Shown here piece after piece: positions 50,645-60,411 of a stretch of DNA of 64,000 nucleotides (position 1 is its first letter; each line of letters opens with the position of its first letter). A model generated the notes under the pieces. It had not been told where the DNA came from. It ran no database searches and saw nothing but the letters and a program-made list of their open reading frames with translations. The position numbers and the translations under genes are program-made. Origin of the DNA: Corynebacterium kroppenstedtii DSM 44385 (lineage in GTDB: Bacteria; Actinomycetota; Actinomycetes; Mycobacteriales; Mycobacteriaceae); NCBI RefSeq assembly GCF_000023145.1, contig NC_012704.1, positions 434,001 to 498,000 of the forward strand, read 5' to 3'.

Positions 50645-51583
50645 TTACTCTTTGTCGTTTTCGTATTTCGCTTCCTCAGGTTCCTCCCGAGCCATGGGCG
50701 CTAGATCCGACAAATTAATCGTCACATTTTGTTGGCTAGCCTGCAGGAAAATAGATCCGCCTTCGCAATAAATAAAGTCAGGACGTGCCCGTAGTGGAAG
50801 GTATTTTCCTTCTAATTGGAGGGAAAATGCTTTCTTTATTTCATCCCTAATGTCTTCTGGGATCTCTCGGCCCTTCACAACTGGGGCGTCCTTATCCCTG
50901 TTAGCCGGCCCGTCGAGAACCTCGTAGGCATCCATGGAAATAACGTCGGCTTTAATTCGCAACCGAACTGCAACTGTGGCCGGCTTATCTAAACCACCAA
51001 TAGAACCACTAAACACCGAATCCGATTCCTGACCGCCGTTCGGCGCCGTATTCGCTAATCGTCGGATAGTCAGATCGGTAATCCCGAGCCGCTCGCCCAA
51101 AGCTAATCCGTCCAGCGATAGCGTTGTCGATACTGTTTCTACCGGGGCATCCTCAATTCGTCCGTGAAGAATATCGTGTGTCGACGCTTCAATATTTGTT
51201 GCCGAGGAATGGACAGTCACCAAACCAAAACCAGGAACATCGAGATCCTGAGCATCCACCGTCAGCGATGATAACTTCCCGCTCTCGGCTTCATACAAGA
51301 AAGGAAAACCGCCGGCTGTTACATCGGGTTGAACAGGCAAATTAGAGTAGTGCTGCAGTTCACGCGAGATACGCGACTCCGTCCGAGCCGCCACCAATGA
51401 ATCCCCCACCCATGCGCACACAGCAAGAAACATCAGGACGATAGCGGCGATGACGCCCACTTTGCGCACCGTCCGACGGCGACGAGACCGCGCCACAACG
51501 GGCACGGAACCGGCGGGCGAGGAAGGCTGATGAGTCACCCCTACAGTTTTACCGGTTTCCCGGCTATTCATCGAACTATTCAT
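50645..51583 (-). CDS. DUF2993 (LmeA-like) lipid-binding protein
   Basis: A 312-residue protein anchored by one N-terminal helix (about 45-65, VGVIAAIVLMFLAVCAWVGD) after an Arg cluster, with the rest outside the membrane. QPDVTAGGFPFLYEAESGKL, VTVDAQDL-like SSLTVDAQDLDVPG and LPLRARPDFIYCEGGSIFLQ match DUF2993, which includes mycobacterial LmeA, a phospholipid-binding protein involved in lipomannan elongation. Two ATGs, at 51583 and 51571, lie in a 12-bp tandem repeat, so the exact start is open. Function by family only. Confidence 0.8.
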   Translation of the reverse strand: MNSSMNSRETGKTVGVTHQPSSPAGSVPVVARSRRRRTVRKVGVIAAIVLMFLAVCAWVGDSLVAARTESRISRELQHYSNLPVQPDVTAGGFPFLYEAESGKLSSLTVDAQDLDVPGFGLVTVHSSATNIEASTHDILHGRIEDAPVETVSTTLSLDGLALGERLGITDLTIRRLANTAPNGGQESDSVFSGSIGGLDKPATVAVRLRIKADVISMDAYEVLDGPANRDKDAPVVKGREIPEDIRDEIKKAFSLQLEGKYLPLRARPDFIYCEGGSIFLQASQQNVTINLSDLAPMAREEPEEAKYENDKE

Positions 51584-51587
51584 CGAA
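51564..51587 (-). repeat. 12-bp tandem repeat giving two in-frame ATG starts
   Basis: CTATTCATCGAA occurs at 51564-51575 and again at 51576-51587. Read on the minus strand it gives TTCGATGAATAG twice, each with an in-frame ATG of the DUF2993 gene. Confidence 0.6.
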
Positions 51588-51690
51588 CCTACAAACGCAA
51601 ATAGACTATCCGGTTCGGTCAATGGGGCGAACTGGGCTAAAGTGACCCAGTATTGAGCTGTTGAGCTAGTCAACGAAAAAGGATTACACC

Positions 51691-52368
51691 GTGAGGATAG
51701 CGTTACTCACCAATGCCACAAGCGTGGCCGACGTGCTCCCGCCTTTGGCGCTGTTGCCACACGAGACCGTCATTCTTCCCCCCGACGCTACGTCCTCACG
51801 ACAACTTGACGACGTCGAACTCGCAGTTATCGACGTCACAGGCTCCGACCTCCTCGGCGCACGCGAGCTCTGCCGCACCGTTGCCGCTGCTCACCCCGAC
51901 ATGCCCGTGGCCGTCGCCATCGCGGAAACCAGTCTGATCGCCTTGGATTCGTCCTGGGCCGTCGACGAATTCCTCCTGGCCAGCGCCACGCCGGTCGAGA
52001 TCGACGCGCGCTTCCGGCTCCTGCTCACCCGTCGGCCAGTCCCCGTCAACGAGATCGACGATTCGAACGTCGTTACCGTCGGTGAACTTGTCGTTGATGA
52101 CGCCACCTACACTGCGCGGATTCACGGCACCCCGCTGGATCTGACGTATAAAGAGTTCGAATTGCTCCGCTTCCTGGTCCAGCATTCCGGCCGCGTGTTC
52201 ACCCGAAAGCAGCTGTTACAAGAAGTGTGGGGATACGACTTTTTCGGCGGCACCCGGACTGTCGACGTGCACGTTCGGCGGCTCCGCGCCAAGTTGGGCA
52301 CAGAGTACGAGGGAATGATTGCCACCGTGCGTAACGTCGGCTATAAGGCTATCGACGTTGACGCGTGA
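51691..52368 (+). CDS. Orphan OmpR-type regulator, GlnR-like
   Basis: A 225-residue regulator. The receiver lacks the usual N-terminal acidic pair (MRIALLTNAT) but keeps an Asp at D48 (ELAVIDVTGSD); the winged helix is complete (LTYKEFELLRFLVQH, GGTRTVDVHVRRLRAKLG, TVRNVGYKAID). No kinase gene is adjacent. In mycobacteria the GlnR gene likewise precedes mshD and pst genes, so this is probably its positional counterpart. GlnR there controls nitrogen genes, a task done by AmtR in corynebacteria, so the role here is uncertain. AAAGGA precedes GTG 51691 by 7 nt. Confidence 0.8.
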   Translation: MRIALLTNATSVADVLPPLALLPHETVILPPDATSSRQLDDVELAVIDVTGSDLLGARELCRTVAAAHPDMPVAVAIAETSLIALDSSWAVDEFLLASATPVEIDARFRLLLTRRPVPVNEIDDSNVVTVGELVVDDATYTARIHGTPLDLTYKEFELLRFLVQHSGRVFTRKQLLQEVWGYDFFGGTRTVDVHVRRLRAKLGTEYEGMIATVRNVGYKAIDVDA

Positions 52369-52515
52369 TCGTTGCGTGCCCGAAACTGTGACTCGAAACT
52401 ATGACTCGCGCCAGAACACCGGTAGCCTGTGCGACGAAAGCCAACCACATTCGGCCACAAGTACAGACGAACAGTACAGACGAGCAGAACCCAGAAATGA
52501 GTGAGGATTGTAGTG

Positions 52516-53601
52516 ATGGCAGACGCACCCACGTTCAACGCACAGCCGTGTGACATCATCACGCAGCTGGTGTTAGGGCCAGTTTCTCCCCGGGTTCGCA
52601 ATGCTCGACAAGCCTCAGCCGATCGCTGGATGGAAATCGAAACGATTCTGCACGAGAGCACCCGGCATGACGGCGTCGCACCGTTTTCCGAACAATTCTT
52701 GCGCGGGATGGAGGAGCCGGACCTCAATCATTGGCACGCGTTAGTCAGAGTTGACGGGCATGTGCGCGGCATTGCAGCCGTCGATCCTTCTGGCCCGGCC
52801 GTTGAGCTCGCGGTTCATCCTTCTTATCGACGGGGTGGGCTGGCCACAGCGCTGCAGCGTGCGGTGCGCGCACATGCGTCGTCGCTTGGCCTGGGGGATG
52901 AGCGTGATATTCACACCAATGGAATTGGGTTGACGTGGTGGGCGCATGGTGACCTTCCCCCAGCGCGGGCGGCAGCTGAACACATTGGCGCTACCGCTGA
53001 CCGTGAGCTCCTCGTGATGGAGCTTCCCGGGTCTGTCGTCAAAGACGAGTCTGATAACAATCCCGTTGCTCAGGCAGCAGCGACGCTACCCGATGATGTC
53101 ACCGTTCTCAGCTGGACGGAATCGGCACGTCGATGGGGGAAAGACGCGGTTGATGCTGCATGGCTGGCCGTCAACAATGAGGCCTTTGACTGGCACCCCG
53201 AACAAGGTGGCTGGGATCAAGCACGGTTGGATCAAGCCCGGAGAGCATCGTGGTACGACCCCGACGGCGTGCTGTTGCTCTGGGGGAGCGAGGGTGACCA
53301 GAAGGACGGAGACACCGATTCGCTTCCCCCTCTTCTAGGGTTCCACTGGACGAAATTAGCGCGCGAGGGTGACGACGAAACCGGGCGTAAAGTCGGCGAG
53401 GTGTACGTGATCGGGCTCGCGCGGAAGGCCCAAGGACGCGGCTTAGGACGCGCCTCAACTGCGAAGGGAATTCAGTACCTGGCCAGCAACGATGCGGCCT
53501 ACGTCGAACTCTATGTCGAGGCGGATAACGCGCCCGCCGTTCACGCTTATGAAGCGCTCGGATTCACGGTGGTTGAGCGACACACAGCGTGGAAATTCTG
53601 A
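52516..53601 (+). CDS. mshD: Mycothiol synthase
   Basis: Last step of mycothiol synthesis: acetylates the cysteinyl amine with acetyl-CoA. The 361 residues form two GNAT domains; VHPSYRRGGLATALQRAV is the acetyl-CoA loop of the first and VIGLARKAQGRGLGRASTAKG that of the second, followed by LYVEADNAPAVHAYEALGF. ATG 52516 has AGGA 8 nt upstream; GTG 52501 in the same frame is an alternative. Its place between the GlnR-like gene and pst matches mycobacteria and C. glutamicum. Mycothiol is the likely cofactor of the peroxidase at 26.6 kb. Confidence 0.93.
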   Translation: MADAPTFNAQPCDIITQLVLGPVSPRVRNARQASADRWMEIETILHESTRHDGVAPFSEQFLRGMEEPDLNHWHALVRVDGHVRGIAAVDPSGPAVELAVHPSYRRGGLATALQRAVRAHASSLGLGDERDIHTNGIGLTWWAHGDLPPARAAAEHIGATADRELLVMELPGSVVKDESDNNPVAQAAATLPDDVTVLSWTESARRWGKDAVDAAWLAVNNEAFDWHPEQGGWDQARLDQARRASWYDPDGVLLLWGSEGDQKDGDTDSLPPLLGFHWTKLAREGDDETGRKVGEVYVIGLARKAQGRGLGRASTAKGIQYLASNDAAYVELYVEADNAPAVHAYEALGFTVVERHTAWKF

Positions 53602-53602
53602 G

Positions 53603-53639
53603 TGTTCACTCTCTGTTCATCTTGAATCTGCTCACTGGC
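53603..53639 (+). promoter_or_regulatory. Direct repeats upstream of pstS, candidate PhoR binding site
   Basis: TGTTCACT (53603-53610) and TGTTCATC (53614-53621) are 11 bp apart, one helical turn; TGCTCACT (53629-53636) is a third copy. PhoP/PhoR-type OmpR regulators of actinobacteria bind direct repeats with such spacing (TCACAGC-N4-TCACAGC in M. tuberculosis PhoP). The position 140-175 bp before pstS suits phosphate-starvation control. Confidence 0.4.
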
Positions 53640-53777
53640 AACCTCCACGGGTTACTTTCAAACCTGAAACCGTATGTGTCGGAATCAGTAGGCGCCGAAC
53701 GAGGCAGATGACGTCAGCCATCCGACGTGGCTCGTTCTGCTCCTCACCTGGCGAAATCCCTGAGTCCCGGAGGAAAA

Positions 53778-54893
53778 GTGAACAGGAAACAAGTAGGACG
53801 TGGCACTGCCCTGGCTACCATCGCAGCCGTCTCAGCTCTCACCTTGGTGGGCTGCAATAGTGATGACAACAGCGCGGACGGGGGGTCATCATCGTCCAAC
53901 GGAGATTCAAACCTCTCTGGAACCACCGGACAACTCACCGCAGAGGGCTCATCTGCCCAGCAGAAAGCCATGAGCGTTTTCTCTGCGAAATACTCACAAG
54001 CAGTACCTGGCGCACAGTTCTCGTACAACAGCACCGGTTCAGGTGCTGGTCAAAAGCAATTCATAGCCGGACAGGTTAACTTCGGCGGGTCCGATTCGCC
54101 GCTTGATGACAGCCAAATGACTGAGGCGAAGGACAAGACCTGTAAATCCGACGTCTGGCAACTTCCTATGGTGATCGGGCCCGTTGCCGTCGCTTATAAG
54201 CTCGATGGCCTTGACAGTGTCGCCCTCAGCCCTGAAGTGATCGCCAAGATTTTCAAGGGCGAGATTAAGAAGTGGAATGACGACGCCATCAAGAAACTCA
54301 ATGATGGAGTTAATCTTCCCGACAAAGACATCAAGGTTATCTATCGTTCAGATGAATCGGGAACCTCAGATAACTTCCAAAAGTTCTTGAAGGCATCCGC
54401 GCCGGGGCAGTGGGATTCCGAAGGAAAAGCGTTCCCCTCTACCACAGGGTCGGGAGCGAATGGGTCGTCCGGCGTCGTCCAGGAAGTCGGAGCCACCGAT
54501 GGGGCTATCACATATGTCGAAGCCGGATTTGCCAAAGAGGCCAAGTTGAAAGAGGCTGCGATCGATTTCGGGCAGGGTCCCGTCGAACTCAATAAAGATA
54601 CCGTCGGCAATGCCTTAGACAAGCTCACATATAAAGGTGAGGGCAACAACATGGTTGTTGATACCGACGCCCTGTTCGGTCTGAAAGAAAAAGACAGCTA
54701 CCCGCTGTTCCTCACCACCTATGAACTGGTGTGCTCGAAGTACCAAGATTCGTCTACCGGTGATCGCGTCCGCGACTTCCTGACCGTCGCCATCAATGAT
54801 GGGCAGGACTCGAATTTGGAAGACCAGGGTTATATTCCGGTTACTGGTCAATTGAAAGACAAATTGACCAGCGCGATTAAAGAAATCAAGTAA
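53778..54893 (+). CDS. pstS: Phosphate ABC transporter substrate-binding lipoprotein PstS
   Basis: A 371-residue lipoprotein that captures phosphate outside the membrane. The signal ends in the lipobox TLVGC with C26 as the lipid-modified residue. TAEGSSAQQKAM, YNSTGSGAGQKQFIAG, FGGSDSPL and YRSDESGTSDNFQKFL are the phosphate-binding blocks. Start: GTG 53778 with GGAGG 4 nt upstream; the frame is open to 53727 but that would place charged residues before the signal. First gene of pstSCAB. Confidence 0.96.
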   Translation: MNRKQVGRGTALATIAAVSALTLVGCNSDDNSADGGSSSSNGDSNLSGTTGQLTAEGSSAQQKAMSVFSAKYSQAVPGAQFSYNSTGSGAGQKQFIAGQVNFGGSDSPLDDSQMTEAKDKTCKSDVWQLPMVIGPVAVAYKLDGLDSVALSPEVIAKIFKGEIKKWNDDAIKKLNDGVNLPDKDIKVIYRSDESGTSDNFQKFLKASAPGQWDSEGKAFPSTTGSGANGSSGVVQEVGATDGAITYVEAGFAKEAKLKEAAIDFGQGPVELNKDTVGNALDKLTYKGEGNNMVVDTDALFGLKEKDSYPLFLTTYELVCSKYQDSSTGDRVRDFLTVAINDGQDSNLEDQGYIPVTGQLKDKLTSAIKEIK

Positions 54894-54942
54894 CCCGAGG
54901 GAACGCGTCAATTCAGGCCTTTTGGATTGCGCGTTCCCCGGG
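54894..54942 (+). terminator. Strong intercistronic hairpin between pstS and pstC
   Basis: GGGAACGCG (54899-54907) pairs with CGCGTTCCC (54930-54938), plus CCC (54894-54896) with GGG (54940-54942); the loop is 22 bases. No T run follows. Such hairpins behind pstS typically stabilise its 3' end or thin out downstream transcription, since the binding protein is needed in excess. Confidence 0.55.
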
Positions 54943-54975
54943 TACAGCCAAGTTCAAACGTTCCAATAGACCCCA

Positions 54976-56058
54976 ATGAGTGCAGAGACACTAATGACCA
55001 CTCCATCTAGCGCCGGAGCTGCAACATTCCAGCCCGCCGGATCTCATCTTCCCTCCGCTGCTGACCAGCCAGGACTATCATCACCCAGTAACGGAGATAT
55101 CCCGCCGAAGGCCCAAGATGGCCACAACGCACCAGGAAAAGTCCGCGCCGGTGACCGAATCTTCCACGGCTTGGCGACGGGGTCCGCAATGATGATCACC
55201 GTCATCATTGCTGCTATCGGAGCGTTTTTGCTGTGGCGTGCAGTTCCCGCACTACGGAACAACACCGAGAACTTCTTCACCTACAGCGGTGACTGGAATA
55301 CCGCGACGACGTCGGCCATGCACTTCGGCATTCCGAACCTTTTCTTTGTCACCGTGACAGTTTCCTTGGTGGCCCTTGTGTTGGCGATGCCGGTTGCGCT
55401 GGGGATAGCGATCTTTTTAGCGCATTATTGCCCCCAGCGATTCGTCAAACCGATCGCATTTGTTGTTGATCTTCTCGCAGCCGTTCCCTCTATTGTTTTT
55501 GGTTTGTGGGGTGCCCAAGTTCTGGGGCCAAAACTCGGAGGCTTCTACGAATGGATTCATTCCTGGGCAGGCCAGTTCATTCTTTTCAAAACCTTTGCTA
55601 ATTCCCCAGCTTTCGCAACAAGTAGAAACCTGTTGACCGGTGGGATCGTCCTCGCCATCATGATTCTCCCCGTGATCGCGGCAACGGCCCGAGAAGTTTT
55701 TGTTCAAACTCCGCAAGGTCACATTGAATCTGCCTTGGCATTAGGGGCAACCCGATGGGAAGTCGTCAGGTTGACCGTCTTACCTTTTGGCTTTTCGGGA
55801 TATATTTCCGGAGCCATGCTGGGGTTAGGCCGTGCCCTCGGCGAAACAATGGCCCTGTACTTAGTGATCTCACCGAGTTCAGAATTCCGCGGATCCCTCT
55901 TCGACGGTGGCACGACGTTCGCCACGGCCATTGCGAACGCCGCTCAGGAGTTTAATAACAACATTCAGGCGGGAGCCTACATTTCGGCTGGCCTCGTTCT
56001 TTTCCTCTTAACGTTCGTCGTCAATGCCATTGCCCGGGCCATTGTGGCGAAGAGATAA
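54976..56058 (+). CDS. pstC: Phosphate ABC transporter permease PstC
   Basis: A 360-residue permease half. After a ~60-residue polar head come six helices; the EAA-type loop ESALALGATRWEVVRLTVLP contacts PstB, and AAVPSIVFGLWGAQVLGP and LGLGRALGETMALYLV are typical of PstC. It pairs with PstA to form the phosphate channel. ATG 54976 or ATG 54994 could be the start; no clear ribosome site is visible. Confidence 0.95.
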   Translation: MSAETLMTTPSSAGAATFQPAGSHLPSAADQPGLSSPSNGDIPPKAQDGHNAPGKVRAGDRIFHGLATGSAMMITVIIAAIGAFLLWRAVPALRNNTENFFTYSGDWNTATTSAMHFGIPNLFFVTVTVSLVALVLAMPVALGIAIFLAHYCPQRFVKPIAFVVDLLAAVPSIVFGLWGAQVLGPKLGGFYEWIHSWAGQFILFKTFANSPAFATSRNLLTGGIVLAIMILPVIAATAREVFVQTPQGHIESALALGATRWEVVRLTVLPFGFSGYISGAMLGLGRALGETMALYLVISPSSEFRGSLFDGGTTFATAIANAAQEFNNNIQAGAYISAGLVLFLLTFVVNAIARAIVAKR

Positions 56059-56121
56059 ACACAGAGATAAGCCCCGACCCGACACACCAGCTATCAGTTA
56101 CACAAAGTAGGGAGCGCCACG

Positions 56122-57063
56122 ATGTCACACGCGGTCTCATCGCCAGCATTACAACCACATATTTCTCCGCATCAAAGAATCGAAACCTCCACGACCTTTA
56201 CTGCTATTTCGACTCGTCGAAAAGTGACGAATAACATGGCGCGGGTTCTCGTCTTTGCGACGGTGATCGTCGCGTTTATTCCGCTGCTCTGGGTTCTGTG
56301 GGAGCTGGTCTCACGCGGTGCTGCCGTCACCTTGAGTTCCACATGGTGGATGAAGTCTCAGATGGGCATTATCGAATCCCAGGCCGGTGGCGGTGCGTAT
56401 CACGCGATTATGGGAACGCTCATTCAAGCGCTCATAACCTCGGCGCTTTCGATCCCGATTGGTGTGCTCACGGGAACCTATTTAGTTGAATACGCAGGAC
56501 AATCACGTCTGGGGAAAGTGACCACCTTTATGGTGGATATCTTGACGGGTGTGCCCTCCATCGTCGCGGCGCTATTTATCTATTCGCTATGGGTAGTGCT
56601 CTTCGGATTTGAACGCTCAGGTATGGCCGTATCTCTTGCCTTAGTTCTGCTTATGGTCCCGGTGATTATCCGAAACACCGAAGAGATGTTGCGGGTTGTT
56701 CCTCAAGACTTGCGAGAAGCGGCCTACGCATTGGGAGTTCCGAAATGGAAAACTATTGCCCGTATCGTTCTTCCCACCGCAATGTCCGGCATTATCACCG
56801 GAATCATGTTGTCGGTGGGCAGAATCATGGGGGAATCAGCGCCCGTTCTCATCTTGGTTGGATATAACGTCGGTACGAATTTCAATCCGGTCGAAGGGCC
56901 ACAAACGTCGCTTCCGCTGATGATGTTGGCCATGTATAAAGCGGGAACTACGGGTGCAGCCGTCGACAAGATGTGGGGTGCAGCCTTCACACTCGTCGTC
57001 ATTATTGCTGTATTGACTATTGCGGCTCGGCTTATTTCCCGTCGGTTCTCGGTCAAGTCATAA
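56122..57063 (+). CDS. pstA: Phosphate ABC transporter permease PstA
   Basis: The second permease half, 313 residues with six helices after ~38 cytosolic residues. [40 protein letters not shown] (the PstB-contact loop) and [20 protein letters not shown] are family blocks. GGGAG lies 7 nt before ATG 56122, and the gene follows pstC by 63 bp. Confidence 0.96.
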   Translation: MSHAVSSPALQPHISPHQRIETSTTFTAISTRRKVTNNMARVLVFATVIVAFIPLLWVLWELVSRGAAVTLSSTWWMKSQMGIIESQAGGGAYHAIMGTLIQALITSALSIPIGVLTGTYLVEYAGQSRLGKVTTFMVDILTGVPSIVAALFIYSLWVVLFGFERSGMAVSLALVLLMVPVIIRNTEEMLRVVPQDLREAAYALGVPKWKTIARIVLPTAMSGIITGIMLSVGRIMGESAPVLILVGYNVGTNFNPVEGPQTSLPLMMLAMYKAGTTGAAVDKMWGAAFTLVVIIAVLTIAARLISRRFSVKS

Positions 57064-57130
57064 CAACGTCAGTCCGGGCATTGGCGGTCCGGACAATTAT
57101 CTGCACACGGTTATAAGGAGAACGGTCACG

Positions 57131-57907
<777 letters not shown>

Positions 57908-58250
57908 CAACCCTCACTAGTAGACCGTGCGGGGCAGCCCAACGAGACACATCGCCCGCACAGGTCAGGTTGTCGAAACATACTGTCGTGAAAAAGTGAC
58001 AGGGCCCATACTGCGCCACAGGCGAAGACATGAGATAGTCATAGGGGTGTGCAACCACAGCCACGCTGACCGGAAAAGTGGGGTGGTTGCGGACCGGTGT
58101 TCGCGGGCACAGCGCTCGACACAACAGGTAGCTCACGCGGACATCCAGATCAGAGGGCGAACTGGGGGTCATTCGGGCCTAGGGGAGTCCTGCAAACTTG
58201 TCAACGTAACCGCACGGTGGCGTCATGACGTGTCCCGAACAGGAGAAAAC
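57908..58250. other. Non-coding stretch between pstB and deoD
   Basis: No gene recognised. The frame of deoD is open upstream to 57927 but the extra residues resemble nothing, and deoD has a good ribosome site at its own ATG. TACTGT around 57980 could be a -10 box. No repeat or strong hairpin was seen. Confidence 0.45.
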
Positions 58251-58967
58251 ATGGGCCGACAATCAACTCCGCATATCAACCCGAACGGCGTACCCATCGC
58301 CGAAACGATCCTCCTGCCCGGCGACCCGCTCCGCGCAAAATTCATCGCAGAGACCTACCTCGACGACGCCGTCCAGTTCAACTCCGTCCGCAACGCCTTC
58401 GGATACACCGGCACCTACCAGGGCAAAGAAGTCTCAGTGATGGGGTCGGGGATGGGCATCCCCTCCATCTCCCTCTACGCCTGGGAGCTCATCCACGACT
58501 TCGGTGTGAAAAAGCTCGTCCGCGTCGGCTCATGTGGCTCACTGCAGAAGGATCTCAATCTTTACGACGTCGTCATTGGGCAAGCTGCCTGCACCGACTC
58601 GAATTTCCTGTCCCAGTACAACCTGCCCGGGGTGTATGCACCGATCGCCTCATACCGGCTAATTGAGGACGTCCGAACCCGTGCGAAGGAAGCCGGAATC
58701 ACCACCCACGTGGGCAACGTCCTGAGCTCCGATGTGTTCTACAACTACCAGGACGACGTCAACCAACGGTGGGCCGCAATGGGTGTCCTCGCCGTGGAAA
58801 TGGAATCTGCCGGGTTGTATGCCACCGCCGCAGAAGCAGGCGTCGAAGCGCTGGGGATTTTCACCGTCAGCGACAACATCGTGACGGGCGAGGCCACCAC
58901 CGCTAGTGAACGGGAAAAAGCATTTACCACCATGATGGAGCTCGCGCTTCCACTCGCGGCGATCTAA
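58251..58967 (+). CDS. deoD: Purine-nucleoside phosphorylase, DeoD type
   Basis: A 238-residue hexameric-type phosphorylase that splits purine (deoxy)nucleosides with phosphate into base and sugar-1-phosphate. TILLPGDPLRAKFIA binds phosphate; GSGMGIPSISLYAWEL, VRVGSCGSL, VLAVEMESAGLY and TVSDNIVTGE are DeoD blocks including the catalytic Asp. AGGAG lies 6 nt before ATG 58251. The MFS carrier follows 10 bp later, suggesting joint nucleoside uptake and salvage. Confidence 0.94.
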   Translation: MGRQSTPHINPNGVPIAETILLPGDPLRAKFIAETYLDDAVQFNSVRNAFGYTGTYQGKEVSVMGSGMGIPSISLYAWELIHDFGVKKLVRVGSCGSLQKDLNLYDVVIGQAACTDSNFLSQYNLPGVYAPIASYRLIEDVRTRAKEAGITTHVGNVLSSDVFYNYQDDVNQRWAAMGVLAVEMESAGLYATAAEAGVEALGIFTVSDNIVTGEATTASEREKAFTTMMELALPLAAI

Positions 58968-58977
58968 GCAGGCAACG

Positions 58978-60411
58978 ATGGCACATACTGAAACAGCAAC
59001 ACTTGCCCCGGAGAAGGCCGGCAAAAAGGTACTTAACCCCAAAGCCGCCGTCCCTGTTATTTTATTTACCTTCGTCTTCAGCTTGGTCATTGACAACGGC
59101 TTTAAGTTCATGTCCAAGCCCATTGCCGACGACCTCCACCTCTCTGCGACGACGGTGAGCCTGCAAGCCACACTGGCAGGAATTGTCATCGGCATCGGCG
59201 CTGTGGTGTATGCCGCGCTTGCCGATACGTTCAGCATCAAGAAGCTGTTGTACGTGGGCATCGGGCTGACCGTCATTGGTTCCATCATCGGGTTTGTTTT
59301 CCAACACTCGTGGCCGATGGTGCTGACCGGGCGAATTATTCAAACCACCGGTTTAGCCGGGGCGGAAACGCTCTACGTCATCTACGTCACCAAGCACATC
59401 TCCGCGAAAGACCAGAAGACGTACCTCGGTTTCTCCACCGCTGCGTTCCAACTGGCCATGCTGATCGGTGTGCTCACCAGCGGATTCGTGTCCACGTACA
59501 TCTCGTGGACCGCAATGTTCTTGGTCTCTGCGGCCTTAATCCTCGCAGTGCCTTTCATCGCGAAAACCGTACCCGATGATGAAAAAGTCAGCGCCAACTT
59601 GGATGTCATTGGTCTCTTTCTCATCGGTGTCTTCGCCACATTCGCCGTCATTTTCATGCAAGAGTTCCAGCCGATCTACGCTGTCTTTTCAGTCATCGGG
59701 GTTGTGCTCTTCGCGGTGTACATCAAGATCAACAACAAGGCACTCGTCCGGCCAGAATTCTTCCTCAACGGTCGTTACGTGTGGGCCCTAGTCGTCGTTC
59801 TCATCTTGTACTCTGTGCAGCTGGGGTACATTTTCTTCTTCCCCTTCATCGTGTCCACCCTGCACGGGTTGGGAACCGATACGGCATCCATGTTGATCGC
59901 GCCGGGCTACGCCTGCGCAACCGCCGTCGGAGCAGCGTCGGGAGCTATCGCGAAGGTGCTGAAAACGCGGCCGGCTATCATTATCGCGCTCTCCTCGATT
60001 TGTGGTGCGCTTGTCATTCCCGCAATTATTCCCGACACATCCCTGTGGTTGTTGATTCTTTCCATGATGTTCTTCGGGAGCGGATTTGCGCTCATGTACG
60101 CACCGCTGATGGCCTCAGCGATCAAGAAGATCCCAGCCGAGAAAACGGGCGTTGCCATCGGTTTTTACAACCTGACCATCAACATCGCGATCCCCGTCGG
60201 CATCGCGTACACAGCCAAGCTGATCGATATCGAACCGACATTCCTCAGCGGGCTGACGCAGGGCTCAGGACACACAGCTCACGCGTATGCCACCGTGCTG
60301 TGGATCCTCGCAGGCATCACCGCCGTGGCCTTCGTCGTGTATGTGGCGTCCGACCGCTATCTCACCAGGAGGGAGAAGCGGCGTGGTGAGACGCTTGATG
60401 GGGCATCCTAG
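58978..60411 (+). CDS. MFS transporter, possible nucleoside or drug carrier
   Basis: A 477-residue major-facilitator protein with 12-14 helices. YAALADTFSIKKLLYVG is a motif-A-like loop; VLTGRIIQTTGLAGAETLYV is the motif-B/C region; the overall length recalls DHA2 drug-proton antiporters. Its start 10 bp after deoD suggests a nucleoside or base substrate, but this is only context. Its TAG stop overlaps the convergent phoU stop in the shared CTAG at 60408-60411. Confidence 0.75.
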   Translation: MAHTETATLAPEKAGKKVLNPKAAVPVILFTFVFSLVIDNGFKFMSKPIADDLHLSATTVSLQATLAGIVIGIGAVVYAALADTFSIKKLLYVGIGLTVIGSIIGFVFQHSWPMVLTGRIIQTTGLAGAETLYVIYVTKHISAKDQKTYLGFSTAAFQLAMLIGVLTSGFVSTYISWTAMFLVSAALILAVPFIAKTVPDDEKVSANLDVIGLFLIGVFATFAVIFMQEFQPIYAVFSVIGVVLFAVYIKINNKALVRPEFFLNGRYVWALVVVLILYSVQLGYIFFFPFIVSTLHGLGTDTASMLIAPGYACATAVGAASGAIAKVLKTRPAIIIALSSICGALVIPAIIPDTSLWLLILSMMFFGSGFALMYAPLMASAIKKIPAEKTGVAIGFYNLTINIAIPVGIAYTAKLIDIEPTFLSGLTQGSGHTAHAYATVLWILAGITAVAFVVYVASDRYLTRREKRRGETLDGAS

